The notes: generated by a model not told the origin, from the letters alone. Counted from the stretch's first letter, positions 9,209 to 17,659 are shown. The stretch: DNA of 64,000 nt from Sphingobacterium tenebrionis (GCF_037126265.1 NZ_JAYLLN010000006.1:1-64000); one strand, 5' to 3'. A program made the numbers and translations.

Positions 9209-9472
9209 TTAGTTTTGTTCAGCAGGTAATACTGAAACGTAGGATTTGTTGTTCGCTTTCTTACGGAAAACAACAGTACCATCAACTAAAGCATACAATG
9301 TATGATCTTTACCGATACCTACGTTATTGTCAGGGTTATGCTGTGTACCACGTTGACGAACGATGATATTTCCAGCGATAGCTTGCTGACCACCAAAAAT
9401 TTTGATACCTAATCTCTTACTATGTGACTCACGGCCGTTCTTGGAACTACCCGCACCTTTTTTGTGTGCCAT
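9209..9472 (-). CDS. rpmA: Large ribosomal subunit protein bL27
   Basis: bL27 contacts the peptidyl-transferase centre of the 50S subunit. The 87 residues begin MAHKKGAGSSKNGRESHSKR, the conserved flexible N-terminus, followed by LGIKIFGGQQAIAGNIIVRQ. It starts directly at the mature-type MAHKKG without the cleavable N-terminal extension seen in Firmicutes. It follows rplU by 44 bases in the usual rplU-rpmA operon. Confidence 0.98.
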   Translation of the reverse strand: MAHKKGAGSSKNGRESHSKRLGIKIFGGQQAIAGNIIVRQRGTQHNPDNNVGIGKDHTLYALVDGTVVFRKKANNKSYVSVLPAEQN

Positions 9473-9516
9473 TTCTTTATCTTAATTTATGACTTGCGTC
9501 AGATTAAAAAATTCGA

Positions 9517-9828
9517 TTATAAACTAATACCAGTGATCTGGATTTTTGTGAAGTGTTGACGGTGACCGTTTTTCTTTTTGTAGCCTTTACGACGTTTTTT
9601 CTTGAAAACGATAACTTTTTCACCTTTCAAATGTGACAAAATAGTAGCCGAAACTTTAGCACCTGAAATACTTGGTGTTCCTACAGTGAATTTACCACCG
9701 TCTTCTGCTAACAATACATTGTCAAATTCAATACTAGCGCCTTCGTCTCCTTGTAAACGGTGTACAAAAAGGTATTGGTCTTTTGCAACCTTAAATTGCT
9801 GTCCTGCTATATTTACTATTGCGTACAT
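9517..9828 (-). CDS. rplU: Large ribosomal subunit protein bL21
   Basis: bL21 is a 23S rRNA-binding protein of the 50S subunit. The 103 residues match the family: MYAIVNIAGQQFKVAKDQ at the start, IVFKKKRRKGYKKKNGHRQH with its basic rRNA-binding stretch, and the ending TKIQITGI. It is the first gene of the rplU-rpmA operon, transcribed away from the repeat element at 9968. Confidence 0.98.
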   Translation of the reverse strand: MYAIVNIAGQQFKVAKDQYLFVHRLQGDEGASIEFDNVLLAEDGGKFTVGTPSISGAKVSATILSHLKGEKVIVFKKKRRKGYKKKNGHRQHFTKIQITGISL

Positions 9829-9967
9829 TGTTATTAATGATTTGTTAATTATTTAATGAACGGCAAAGATAAAACTTTATTTCTATTCATCCAATTATTT
9901 TTTATATTTAATATGTTATTTCCAAACCAAAAAATTACCTTGAAAATGATTAATTTTTGGAACTATA

Positions 9968-10142
9968 CGTCATTGCGAGGAGGTACGACGAAGCAATCTT
10001 TCTTTCATGTCATCCTGAGCGTAGTCGAAGGATCTGTACGTGTACCAAATGTAGATGCTTCGACTTCGCTCAGCATGACATGGTTAAAGATTGCTTCGTA
10101 CCTCGCAATGACGAAAAGATTGCTTCGTTCCTCGCAATGACG
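9968..10142. repeat. Mosaic palindromic intergenic repeat, copy 1
   Basis: This fills most of the 323-base gap between rplU and the gene at 10152; 9829-9967 is AT-rich leader with no other feature seen. Outer arms start CGTCATTGCGAGG (9968) and end CCTCGCAATGACG (10142), with the A-prime arm present twice. Between them lie two hairpin half-modules: 10009-10034 with stem bases ATCC/GGAT and 10054-10079 with ATGC/GCAT. Each half has TTCGAC near the apex. Related copies occur at five other main sites in the window. No protein is encoded. Confidence 0.9.
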
Positions 10143-10151
10143 GTTCATCAA

Positions 10152-10802
10152 CTATTCTTCAAATTCCTTTAAATATGCAATAGACTGATCGATCCGCCTA
10201 ATCTGTTTTTCATACCGTCGGATGACTAGCCGGCCAAAAGCATAGGCAGCAAACAACAATAATCCAAAATAAATGGCAAAGAAGATAATTGGTCCAATGT
10301 CCACTGCTGTAGTACCATTCAACAAATCGTTCAACCTTAAAGTATAATGGTCTCCCCTTTCCAGTCCAGTGTAAATCATGGCACCGCCAAAGCCAATTAT
10401 CATGGAATGGAAAGTGGTTGATCGATAGGACATCATATTTAATTTCATCTCGTAGGAAAACCAAAGCAGATTCTCCAGGGAATTAAATTCCAGGTGATAG
10501 GTTTTATGGTAAAACTTCCAATATTGGGAATAATAATGAATCCAGATCATCGTGGTTGCCAAGATATAAATGGATAATACCAATATGGTAAATATCTTGA
10601 GGTTCTCTGCGTATATAAAGAACCCAAAAAGACCCAAGAAAACAACAGTAAGGATCAGGTTTACCCAAAATTCCTGACGCATATATTTTCTGATCAGGTC
10701 GATCGCGGTACTCGCCTCCCTTTTCTTGGACAGGTTGATACTCAGATCCTGATCCTCATTTTTGTCCGCTTGCCAATCTTTTTTTAAATCGTCAAAATTC
10801 AT
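10152..10802 (-). CDS. Membrane protein cotranscribed with an ECF sigma factor
   Basis: The protein has 216 residues. A soluble N-terminus (FDDLKKDWQADK) is followed by four hydrophobic segments at about 44-65, 69-90, 131-147 and 170-195, ending in a basic tail with RRYEKQIRRIDQS. Its start overlaps the last 11 bases of the sigma factor gene, so the two are translationally coupled. Small membrane proteins in this position often act as anti-sigma factors, but no zinc-binding HxxxCxxC motif or FecR domain is present, so that role is inference. I do not recognise a named family with confidence. Confidence 0.75.
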   Translation of the reverse strand: MNFDDLKKDWQADKNEDQDLSINLSKKREASTAIDLIRKYMRQEFWVNLILTVVFLGLFGFFIYAENLKIFTILVLSIYILATTMIWIHYYSQYWKFYHKTYHLEFNSLENLLWFSYEMKLNMMSYRSTTFHSMIIGFGGAMIYTGLERGDHYTLRLNDLLNGTTAVDIGPIIFFAIYFGLLLFAAYAFGRLVIRRYEKQIRRIDQSIAYLKEFEE

Positions 10803-11295
10803 AACCTTGTTTTTTTATGATTTCCTGTAATTTATCCTTCGTCCTATTCAATTTTACCCGCGCGTTGACCTCTGAGATACCTAGCTGTACACTGATCTCT
10901 CGATGAGACAAACCTTCCAAGAATAAGAAGATTACTGCCTTTTCCACTTCATTCAATTCCTTTACCGCTCGATAGAAATAATCCAATTGCTCCTCTTTTT
11001 GGGCGTGGTCGCTATGATCTGGTAGGTCTACCTGATCATTGATGGTATTGGTCTTTGGTTTTCGCTGATCTTTCTTGACGTAGACCAGCGCAGTGTTGAG
11101 TGCCACCCGATACATCCAAGTGGAGAACTTGCTCTCTCCTTTAAAATTTCCATAGGAACGCCAAAGTTGGAATACCATTTCCTGGTAGAGATCTTCCTGA
11201 TCCAAGATATCATCCATATAAATTTTTGACAACTTGAATAAGATGCCTTTATGGGTGTCTATCTCTTGAAGGAATTGCTGCTCTAAAGAATTCAC
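10792..11295 (-). CDS. RNA polymerase ECF-type sigma-70 factor
   Basis: The 167 residues contain region 2 (MDDILDQEDLYQEMVFQLWR, then STWMYRVALNTALVYVKK) and region 4 (VEKAVIFLFLEGLSHREISV with a helix-turn-helix through LGISEVNARVKLNRTKDKL). This directs RNA polymerase to a specific promoter set. The overlapping downstream membrane protein is a candidate partner. The regulon is unknown; autoregulation is usual for such pairs but no operator was identified. Confidence 0.93.
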   Translation of the reverse strand: MNSLEQQFLQEIDTHKGILFKLSKIYMDDILDQEDLYQEMVFQLWRSYGNFKGESKFSTWMYRVALNTALVYVKKDQRKPKTNTINDQVDLPDHSDHAQKEEQLDYFYRAVKELNEVEKAVIFLFLEGLSHREISVQLGISEVNARVKLNRTKDKLQEIIKKQGYEF

Positions 11296-11391
11296 TGTTT
11301 GGATAAATTGTTTTGAAGATAATTTGCTTTTATAAGGTTAGTAATTGATTTTGGGGAATGTTACATGGGAAATGGAAAAACGTTTGAAAAT

Positions 11392-11552
11392 AAAAACGTT
11401 ATTAATTAAAAACGTTATTAATTAAAAACGTCATTGCGAGGAACGAAGCAATCTTTACACTTATCGAAAGATTGCTTCGTTCCTCGCAATGACGTGCATA
11501 TCGCAATGACATAGGGGCCTTGCAAAGACCCTAAACCCATCGCAATGACGTA
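11392..11552. repeat. Mosaic palindromic repeat, copy 2 (outer module only), with a 16-bp tandem repeat
   Basis: AAAAACGTTATTAATT occurs twice in tandem at 11392-11423 and a third copy starts at 11424, running into CGTCATTGCGAGG. The core 11429-11494 is a perfect 28-bp inverted repeat (11429-11456 with 11467-11494) around a 10-base loop, lacking the inner modules of other copies. Partial arms ATCGCAATGAC follow near 11500 and 11540. It occupies the 275-base gap between the sigma factor and glmM. Confidence 0.88.
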
Positions 11553-11570
11553 TGTTCCTCAAAAAATAAC

Positions 11571-12956
11571 CTATTTCCCTACGATTTCCTCCATCTCCTG
11601 CATAATCTTCTTCGCTATTGCCTCTGCTGCCTCCACAGATCCACCTTCCGAATAAATTCGAATAATAGGTTCTGTATTCGATTTACGCAAATGCACCCAT
11701 TCATTTTCAAAATCAATCTTCAACCCATCAATTGTAGAATGATTCTCATGCGAATACTTCGCCTGCATTTTCGCCAAAAGATCATCAATATCCAACTCTG
11801 GTGTCAAAGTGATCTTATTTTTCGACATATAATATTGCGGTAATTCTGCCCTATATGCCGAAGCTTTCTTCCCTAATTGCGCCAAATGCGTCAGGAACAA
11901 AGCAACCCCCACCAAAGCATCACGGCCATAGTGAGAAGCCGGGTAAATAACTCCACCATTACCTTCACCACCCATTACCGCATCAACTTCCTTCATTTTG
12001 GTCACCACATTCACCTCACCAACTGCTGCTGCGAAATATTCACCACCATGCTTCAGCGTCACATCGCGCAACGCGCGGGTAGAAGACAAATTAGAAACCG
12101 TATTCCCTTTTTTATGGGTCAAAATAAAATCAGAAACTGCCACCAAGGTATATTCCTCACCAAACAATTCCCCATTTTCCATCATGAACACCAAACGGTC
12201 CACATCCGGATCCACGGCAATCCCCAGGTCAGCACCATTCTTCAATACCGCTTCCGAAAGATCCGTTAAATGTTCCTTCAATGGTTCCGGGTTATGTGGA
12301 AAATGACCATTAGGCTCACAATGTATTTTATAAACGGTCTGTACGCCCAAAGCTTCCAATAATGTGGGAATAAAAACACCTCCCGTACTGTTCACCGCAT
12401 CAACCGCTACCTTAAAGTTCGCCTTTTTAATAGCTTCTACATCCACGAATTCCAAGGCAAGTACATCATCAATATGTTTCTGTAAGAAAGAATCATCTTT
12501 GGTCACTTTTCCTAATTCCTCCACCTCTGCGAAATCAAAATCCAAGCTCTCCCCTAAAGTCAATACCTCTTTCCCTTCTGCATCAGAAATAAACTCTCCT
12601 TTTTCATTCAACAATTTCAAGGCATTCCATTGGCCAGGATTATGGGAAGCAGTCAAAATGATTCCACCTGCAGCACCCAATTTTGGAACAGCGATCTCCA
12701 CCGTTGGTGTTGTCGACAGCCCTAGATCAACCACATCAACTCCGATACTCTGTAAAGTCCCGATCACCAAGTTCGCGACCATCTCGCCAGAAATACGTGC
12801 ATCACGACCGACAACGATCGTTTTATTCGTTGAGTTTGCTGTAATAATCTTTCCATACGCTGCTGTAAACTTGACGATATCAACCGGAGTTAAGTTATCG
12901 CCTGGTCTTCCGCCTATGGTTCCTCTAATTCCTGAAATAGATTTTATTAATGCCAT
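11571..12956 (-). CDS. glmM: Phosphoglucosamine mutase
   Basis: GlmM converts glucosamine-6-phosphate to glucosamine-1-phosphate for UDP-GlcNAc and cell-wall synthesis. The 461 residues begin MALIKSISGIRGTIGG. The phosphoserine loop is TASHNP with Ser104, the magnesium loop is DPDVDR (near 250), the sugar loop is GGEGNGG, and the C-terminal phosphate loop is RKSNTEPIIRIYSE. Bacteroidota GlmM resembles phosphomannomutases, so a mannose role cannot be fully excluded. The gene has no cotranscribed neighbour in sight. Confidence 0.88.
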   Translation of the reverse strand: MALIKSISGIRGTIGGRPGDNLTPVDIVKFTAAYGKIITANSTNKTIVVGRDARISGEMVANLVIGTLQSIGVDVVDLGLSTTPTVEIAVPKLGAAGGIILTASHNPGQWNALKLLNEKGEFISDAEGKEVLTLGESLDFDFAEVEELGKVTKDDSFLQKHIDDVLALEFVDVEAIKKANFKVAVDAVNSTGGVFIPTLLEALGVQTVYKIHCEPNGHFPHNPEPLKEHLTDLSEAVLKNGADLGIAVDPDVDRLVFMMENGELFGEEYTLVAVSDFILTHKKGNTVSNLSSTRALRDVTLKHGGEYFAAAVGEVNVVTKMKEVDAVMGGEGNGGVIYPASHYGRDALVGVALFLTHLAQLGKKASAYRAELPQYYMSKNKITLTPELDIDDLLAKMQAKYSHENHSTIDGLKIDFENEWVHLRKSNTEPIIRIYSEGGSVEAAEAIAKKIMQEMEEIVGK

Positions 12957-13035
12957 ATTTGATTGTTTGTTCGCCGTAAATTTAATCTAAAAAATATTTA
13001 TTAGTGACTTTTATTCTTTTTTTCAATTATTTACC

Positions 13036-13043
13036 TACTTTTG
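13036..13043 (+). promoter_or_regulatory. Promoter -7 box upstream of the PAP2 gene
   Basis: TACTTTTG matches TAnnTTTG and lies 99 bases before the ATG at 13143, which implies a leader of roughly 90 bases. Confidence 0.45.
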
Positions 13044-13142
13044 TTGCAACATTGTTTCTTTTAGCTCAGCAGGGACATTAGGAAGCAAGGTTGATTTTTT
13101 ATAGATTTGGTCTGAAAAAATGGACCATTCTATTTAGACTAT

Positions 13143-13745
13143 ATGTTAGAAAATATTATTGCATTCGATAAAGAGTTTTTTTTAGCCATCAATCAAGGAT
13201 TAAGTAATCCGGTGTTTGACTGGCTATTACCAATTTTAAGGAACCCATATACTTGGTCTCCACTTTACCTCTTCCTCATTATCTTTTTTATTAAACATTA
13301 TGGCAAGACAGGCGTGCTGATCGTTGCCTGTACCTTAGTGACCTTTGGTATAACCGATCTCACCTCCTCCCATCTGATCAAAAAGACGGTCAAGAGGGTC
13401 AGACCTTGTAATGATGTGGTTTTTAAAGATCAAGTAAACTTAAGAGCACGTTGTGGATCCGGTTTCAGTTTTACCTCTTCCCATGCAACGAACCATTTTG
13501 GGATGGCCTTCTTCTGGATTGTACTGTTCCGTCGTAAATGGCGACACGCCCTATGGCTCTGTATCCTTTGGGCCGCGTCCATCGCCTTTTCGCAGATCTA
13601 TGTAGGCGTACATTATCCTTTTGATATCATCTGTGGTGCCATCCTAGGAACATTGATCGGTTTAGGCACCGGCTATCTATTCAAACGATTTTATCCGAAA
13701 TTTTTCGAATCCCCAAATAACCCAATACCAATAACACATGAGTAG
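13143..13745 (+). CDS. Membrane phosphatase of the PAP2 family
   Basis: This 200-residue integral membrane protein carries the three PAP2 signature motifs: KKTVKRVRP, SFTSSHATNHFG and SQIYVGVHYPFD. Such enzymes dephosphorylate lipid phosphates, including undecaprenyl pyrophosphate, on the outer face of the inner membrane. Five to six hydrophobic segments are visible. The stop overlaps the start of the ZIP transporter gene by 8 bases. The substrate cannot be determined from the sequence. Confidence 0.93.
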   Translation: MLENIIAFDKEFFLAINQGLSNPVFDWLLPILRNPYTWSPLYLFLIIFFIKHYGKTGVLIVACTLVTFGITDLTSSHLIKKTVKRVRPCNDVVFKDQVNLRARCGSGFSFTSSHATNHFGMAFFWIVLFRRKWRHALWLCILWAASIAFSQIYVGVHYPFDIICGAILGTLIGLGTGYLFKRFYPKFFESPNNPIPITHE

Positions 13746-14568
13746 TTTCTTAATTGTCTCTATTTTATTTTTTTCAGCTTTAATTAGTGGTGTCGCTGTT
13801 TTCTTTGTAAAAAGAGACAATACACAATTACTCAAGCTTATCCTTTCTTTCAGTGGTGCCTATCTTTTTGCCATCACTGTACTGCACCTGATCCCTGAGG
13901 TATACCATAGCGGATCAACTCCAGGAGAAATCATCGGATTATACATCTTAGGCGGATTCTTGTTCCAATTGGTGTTGGAGCATTTTTCCCAAGGAATGGA
14001 ACACGGTCATATACATTCCGATGGGCATGCAGAACATAAGCAAGCATTCCCTATCGCCATATTGATCAGTTTGTGTTTACATGCCTTTTTAGAAGGTTTT
14101 CCATTAGCATCAGGGCATCGTAATGAATTGGTATTCGGTATAGCCATCCACCATATTCCGGCGGCTTTTGCTTTAGGTAGTCTTTTGATCAACACGAAGT
14201 TGAACAAACAGAATATTATCCTCTTCATTGCCATATTTGCAGCCATGACTCCACTAGGTTTCCTGACCAGTAAAGGTATCAGCGGTGGAGACATTGGAAA
14301 TATTGGACAATATTTTGATAAGATCATGGCCGTGGTAATCGGTATATTCTTACATATATCCACCACCATCCTATTTGAGTCAGGATCGGCAGACCATCAT
14401 ACCTTCAACAAAAAGAAAATGTTGGCGGTTCTTTGTGGGGTACTGGTTTCGTTGGCAAACTTCCTTTTCCCACACGAGCATGACCATGGATCCCACGGTC
14501 CGGCAACAGGAACAGAACAACATGATCATGATCACAACCATGACCATGATCACGATCATGAGCATTAA
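13738..14568 (+). CDS. ZIP family divalent metal transporter
   Basis: This 276-residue protein has about eight membrane helices. The ZIP signatures are in helix IV (SLCLHAFLEGFPLA) and helix V (GIAIHHIPAAFALG), which hold the His and Glu metal ligands. Two His-rich stretches are present: a cytoplasmic loop (HGHIHSDGHAEHK, near residue 90) and a C-terminal tail of alternating His and Asp with HDHNHDHDHDHEH. ZIP proteins bring zinc or iron into the cytoplasm. It is translationally coupled to the PAP2 gene and near the feo locus, but on the available evidence zinc or iron are equally possible. Confidence 0.92.
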   Translation: MSSFLIVSILFFSALISGVAVFFVKRDNTQLLKLILSFSGAYLFAITVLHLIPEVYHSGSTPGEIIGLYILGGFLFQLVLEHFSQGMEHGHIHSDGHAEHKQAFPIAILISLCLHAFLEGFPLASGHRNELVFGIAIHHIPAAFALGSLLINTKLNKQNIILFIAIFAAMTPLGFLTSKGISGGDIGNIGQYFDKIMAVVIGIFLHISTTILFESGSADHHTFNKKKMLAVLCGVLVSLANFLFPHEHDHGSHGPATGTEQHDHDHNHDHDHDHEH

Positions 14569-15042
14569 TTAGCCTGCTTGCCCATTCGATTCACCGCGGA
14601 ATTTATCCAACAGTTCGCTTAGTTGCATAAATTCCTCGGTGGTCAGATTTGGCGCCAAGACATCATCCAGCATCATATCGTTCTCGATATCATGCAACAG
14701 CTTCAACCCTTTGTCGGTGATCAACAGATCCACCGCCCGTTTATCACTGCCATTCTTCGTCCTAGAGACCAAGCCTTTTCCAACGATTCGATCCACCAAG
14801 CGGCTGATGTCAGGCGTCTTTGTCAGCAAACGCTCCTTCAATAAATTGTTTGTTACGGGATTTGGGAACTGACCTCGCAATACCCTCAACACATTAAATT
14901 GCTGTAGTGTAAGCTGCTTAGCTCCTGCTCTCTTTTCGAGCATCACATTCAGCCAGTTGTTCGTGTAGATAACATTGACCGTAACGCGATGCCAAGGGCT
15001 AGCGAATTGCTTCACTCTTACCAGTTCTTCAATCTTTGGCAT
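14569..15042 (-). CDS. MarR family transcriptional regulator
   Basis: The 157 residues hold a winged helix-turn-helix: LTLQQFNVLRVLRGQFPNP, then LLTKTPDISRLVDRIVGKGL and the wing RTKNGSDKRAVDLLITDKG. The DKR motif in the wing is typical of MarR. It is divergent from feoA with a 101-base shared upstream region, and convergent with the ZIP gene, whose stop it abuts. Regulation of feoAB or of itself is a plausible inference; no clear palindrome was identified there. Confidence 0.9.
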   Translation of the reverse strand: MPKIEELVRVKQFASPWHRVTVNVIYTNNWLNVMLEKRAGAKQLTLQQFNVLRVLRGQFPNPVTNNLLKERLLTKTPDISRLVDRIVGKGLVSRTKNGSDKRAVDLLITDKGLKLLHDIENDMMLDDVLAPNLTTEEFMQLSELLDKFRGESNGQAG

Positions 15043-15098
15043 AACTTTAAAAATACATTAGTGTGACTTAATCCGCAATTTAAAAGATTTTAATTATT

Positions 15099-15106
15099 TA
15101 TCTTTG
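15099..15106 (+). promoter_or_regulatory. Promoter -7 box for feoA
   Basis: TATCTTTG matches TAnnTTTG, 37 bases upstream of the feoA ATG and inside the region shared with the divergent MarR gene. Confidence 0.5.
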
Positions 15107-15143
15107 CTCAAAACGTATTTTTTTAAACCGTTCAACTTCACAA

Positions 15144-15383
15144 ATGCAGAACAATATTAGCCTCGACAGACTAAAAATTGGCGACACCGTAAAAATTCAA
15201 ACCATAGATTCCTTGGAAATTCCGGCAAAATTCTTTGAGCTTGGCTTTTATCCAGGTTCGCTCATTGAAATAAAACACAAAGCTCCATTTGGTGGACCGA
15301 TCTGTGTAAATATCATTGAAAACAATTCCTTAATTGCCATCCGCAAGTCTGAAGCCAAGTTAATAACTGTAGAAAAAATTTAA
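15144..15383 (+). CDS. feoA: Ferrous iron transport protein A
   Basis: FeoA is a small cytoplasmic SH3-like protein that supports FeoB. The 79 residues show LKIGDTVKIQTID, the turn FELGFYPGSLIEIKHKAPFGGPI and a C-terminal IAIRKSEAKLI, all typical. Its stop overlaps the feoB start by one base (TAATG). Confidence 0.95.
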   Translation: MQNNISLDRLKIGDTVKIQTIDSLEIPAKFFELGFYPGSLIEIKHKAPFGGPICVNIIENNSLIAIRKSEAKLITVEKI

Positions 15384-17485
15384 TGAAAAATCCAAATATT
15401 GTACTTTTAGGAAACCCCAATGTTGGTAAAACTTCCTTGTTCAACAGGTTGACAAAATTGAACCAAAAAGTAGGGAATTACCCCGGAATCACCGTTGAAA
15501 AGCGCGAAGGAACCCTTAAAGCACATAACAAAACCTACCATATCATCGATCTTCCCGGAACATACACCTTGTTCCCCAACTCTTTGGATGAGGAAATCGT
15601 ATTTCAAATATTAAGTGATAAGAACAATCCATATCACCCCGATCTGACCTTGGTCGTGGCAGAACCTGCTACCATCAAACGGTCAATCATCCTCTATCAA
15701 CAAGCTCGTGAATTAGGAATTCCTGCCATTTTTGTCATCAATATGATGGACGAAATCGAGAGCAAAGGGATGCAGATCGACATCCAAAAATTGGAGGTTT
15801 ACCTGAAGACGAAAGTCTATAAAACGAACGCCAGAACGGGTAAAGGAATTGACGAACTTGTAGCTGCATTTCCACAAAGTCCTGTAACATACTTCGGGAA
15901 TTTTCAGATTCCTGCAACATACTCAGCCGCCCTTGATGAAGCTAAACGGATTTTTCCATTGGCAACGGAGTATCTTACTTGGCAATATCTCGCTCAAGAA
16001 AGAATTTCCAGTCTAACAGCTGAGCAACAAAAGGCCTTGGAAGAGATCAGGACCAAGCATCAATTGAATATCCATGAGATGCAAAAACTGGAATCCCAGA
16101 TTCGCCATGATGCCATTACGGAGGATCTTAAACCAATCATCCAGAAAGCGGAGAACAAAAAACTGAACAATACCTCAAAAATAGACCGCATCCTTTTACA
16201 TCCTATTCTGGGATACATCATCTTTTTTGGTCTATTGTTCGTGATCTTCCAAGCGATCTTTGCCTGGTCAGGTCCTTTGATGGATTGGATCGATGGCTTA
16301 TTTGCAGACATTACTGAGAAGCTGGATGCCGCCCTTCCTGATGGACCTTTGGCTTCCTTATTTATTTACGGTATAGTAGCTGGTGTTGGTGGAATCGTTA
16401 TCTTCCTTCCTCAGATCGTTATTCTCTTCCTATTCCTTTCCTTAATGGAGGAATCAGGCTACATGAGTAGGGTCGTATTCTTAATGGACCGTTGGTTGAA
16501 ACCTTTTGGTCTAAACGGAAAATCGGTGATCCCATTGATGTCAGGTGCTGCCTGTGCTATCCCGGCGGTGATGTCGGCGCGGAACATCGAGAACCCGAAA
16601 GAAAGGTTATTGACCATGTTAGTAACCCCATTCATGACCTGCTCCGCACGCTTACCGATCTATATCGTTATTATTGGACTGGTCATTCCAGAAACCAGCG
16701 TATTAGGATTCAACCTGCAAGGTATGGTTCTTTTTGCCATGTACCTATTAGGAATTATTGGTGCCTTGGGCTCTGCTTGGATACTGAACAAAGTCATCAA
16801 AAGCGTTCGTTCGTCATACCTGATCTTTGAATTACCGACCTATAAAGCGCCAGATTGGAAAAATGTATTGACCAATGTTTGGGATAAAGCTTCAGGGTTC
16901 CTATGGGATGCCGGTAAGATCATCTTGATGATTTCCATTGTCCTTTGGGTATTGGGTAATTTTGGTCCGAACGATAAATTCTATAAGGCCGACGAATATG
17001 TAACGGCCATGAAACCTAATCTGGAAGAGGAGCAGTTTGATAAAGAAGTGGCCTCTTATAAATTGGAGCACTCCTTTTTGGGTTACCTCGGAATGGGTAT
17101 AGAGCCTTTCGTAAGACCATTGGGCTACGATTGGAAAATGGGTATCGGTTTGATTTCTTCCTTTGCGGCACGCGAAGTATTTGTGGGCACTATGGCAGTT
17201 GTTTACAGCCTGGGGGATGAAGTGGATATCGAAGACGATGGTCAGAAAAGATCGCTATTGGATAAGATGCGTTCAGAAATCAACGCCAATACTGGCAAAC
17301 CGGCTTATAATATGGCTTCCGGAATTTCGTTATTATTGTTCTACGCCTTCGCTATGCAATGTATGGCAACGATCGGTGTGGTGCGTAAGGAAACCGGCTC
17401 CTGGAAATGGACCTTGATACAGACCTTGTTCATGACAGGTCTTGCCTATGTAGCCGCATTAATTGCTTATCAACTTCTAAAATAA
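15383..17485 (+). CDS. feoB: Ferrous iron transporter B
   Basis: FeoB is the membrane channel for Fe(II) uptake with an N-terminal G domain. The 700 residues include G1 GNPNVGKTS (10-18), the G2 region YPGITVEKREG, G3 DLPGTY and G4 NMMD. The membrane part has two Gate motifs, the first with GVGGIVIFLPQIVILFLFL and SGAACAIPAVMSARN. The C-terminal part includes ISSFAAREVFVGTMA. It forms an operon with feoA and the small Cys-rich protein that follows by 7 bases. A MarR-type regulator lies upstream. Confidence 0.96.
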   Translation: MKNPNIVLLGNPNVGKTSLFNRLTKLNQKVGNYPGITVEKREGTLKAHNKTYHIIDLPGTYTLFPNSLDEEIVFQILSDKNNPYHPDLTLVVAEPATIKRSIILYQQARELGIPAIFVINMMDEIESKGMQIDIQKLEVYLKTKVYKTNARTGKGIDELVAAFPQSPVTYFGNFQIPATYSAALDEAKRIFPLATEYLTWQYLAQERISSLTAEQQKALEEIRTKHQLNIHEMQKLESQIRHDAITEDLKPIIQKAENKKLNNTSKIDRILLHPILGYIIFFGLLFVIFQAIFAWSGPLMDWIDGLFADITEKLDAALPDGPLASLFIYGIVAGVGGIVIFLPQIVILFLFLSLMEESGYMSRVVFLMDRWLKPFGLNGKSVIPLMSGAACAIPAVMSARNIENPKERLLTMLVTPFMTCSARLPIYIVIIGLVIPETSVLGFNLQGMVLFAMYLLGIIGALGSAWILNKVIKSVRSSYLIFELPTYKAPDWKNVLTNVWDKASGFLWDAGKIILMISIVLWVLGNFGPNDKFYKADEYVTAMKPNLEEEQFDKEVASYKLEHSFLGYLGMGIEPFVRPLGYDWKMGIGLISSFAAREVFVGTMAVVYSLGDEVDIEDDGQKRSLLDKMRSEINANTGKPAYNMASGISLLLFYAFAMQCMATIGVVRKETGSWKWTLIQTLFMTGLAYVAALIAYQLLK

Positions 17486-17492
17486 GAACATC

Positions 17493-17639
17493 ATGGGTTT
17501 AATCATTCAGTACATCATTATTTTCATCCTTTTTATTGGGGCTTTATACTTCATCTTCAAACCCTTCTTCAGTAAAAAAAGTAACTCAGGATGTGGTAAG
17601 GGATGCTCCTGCGATGTAAAAATGGATCCGAAGAAATAA
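17493..17639 (+). CDS. FeoB-associated Cys-rich membrane protein (48 aa)
   Basis: This gene starts 7 bases after the feoB stop and encodes 48 residues. The N-terminus MGLIIQYIIIFILFIGALYF is one membrane helix, a basic stretch FKPFFSKKS follows, and the tail holds CGKGCSCDV with three cysteines. Such Cys-rich proteins downstream of feoB are common in Bacteroidota and are thought to fill the FeoC-like accessory position. Whether the cysteines bind iron or a cluster is unknown. A terminator follows immediately. Confidence 0.85.
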   Translation: MGLIIQYIIIFILFIGALYFIFKPFFSKKSNSGCGKGCSCDVKMDPKK

Positions 17640-17659
17640 ACAATAGATAAAAAAGTATT

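Noticed and set aside
9957..10172. Open frames through the mosaic repeats (also near 21639-21981, 47376-47752 and 59826-60111) giving peptides such as CHPERSRRI or RHCEERSN
   Set aside because: These peptides recur because the repeat recurs, read in any frame on either strand. They have no start signals or conserved domain and are a known type of spurious annotation.
11877..12990. Long open frames on the plus strand opposite glmM
   Set aside because: They are antisense to a well-supported gene, have no recognisable domain and arise from its codon pattern.
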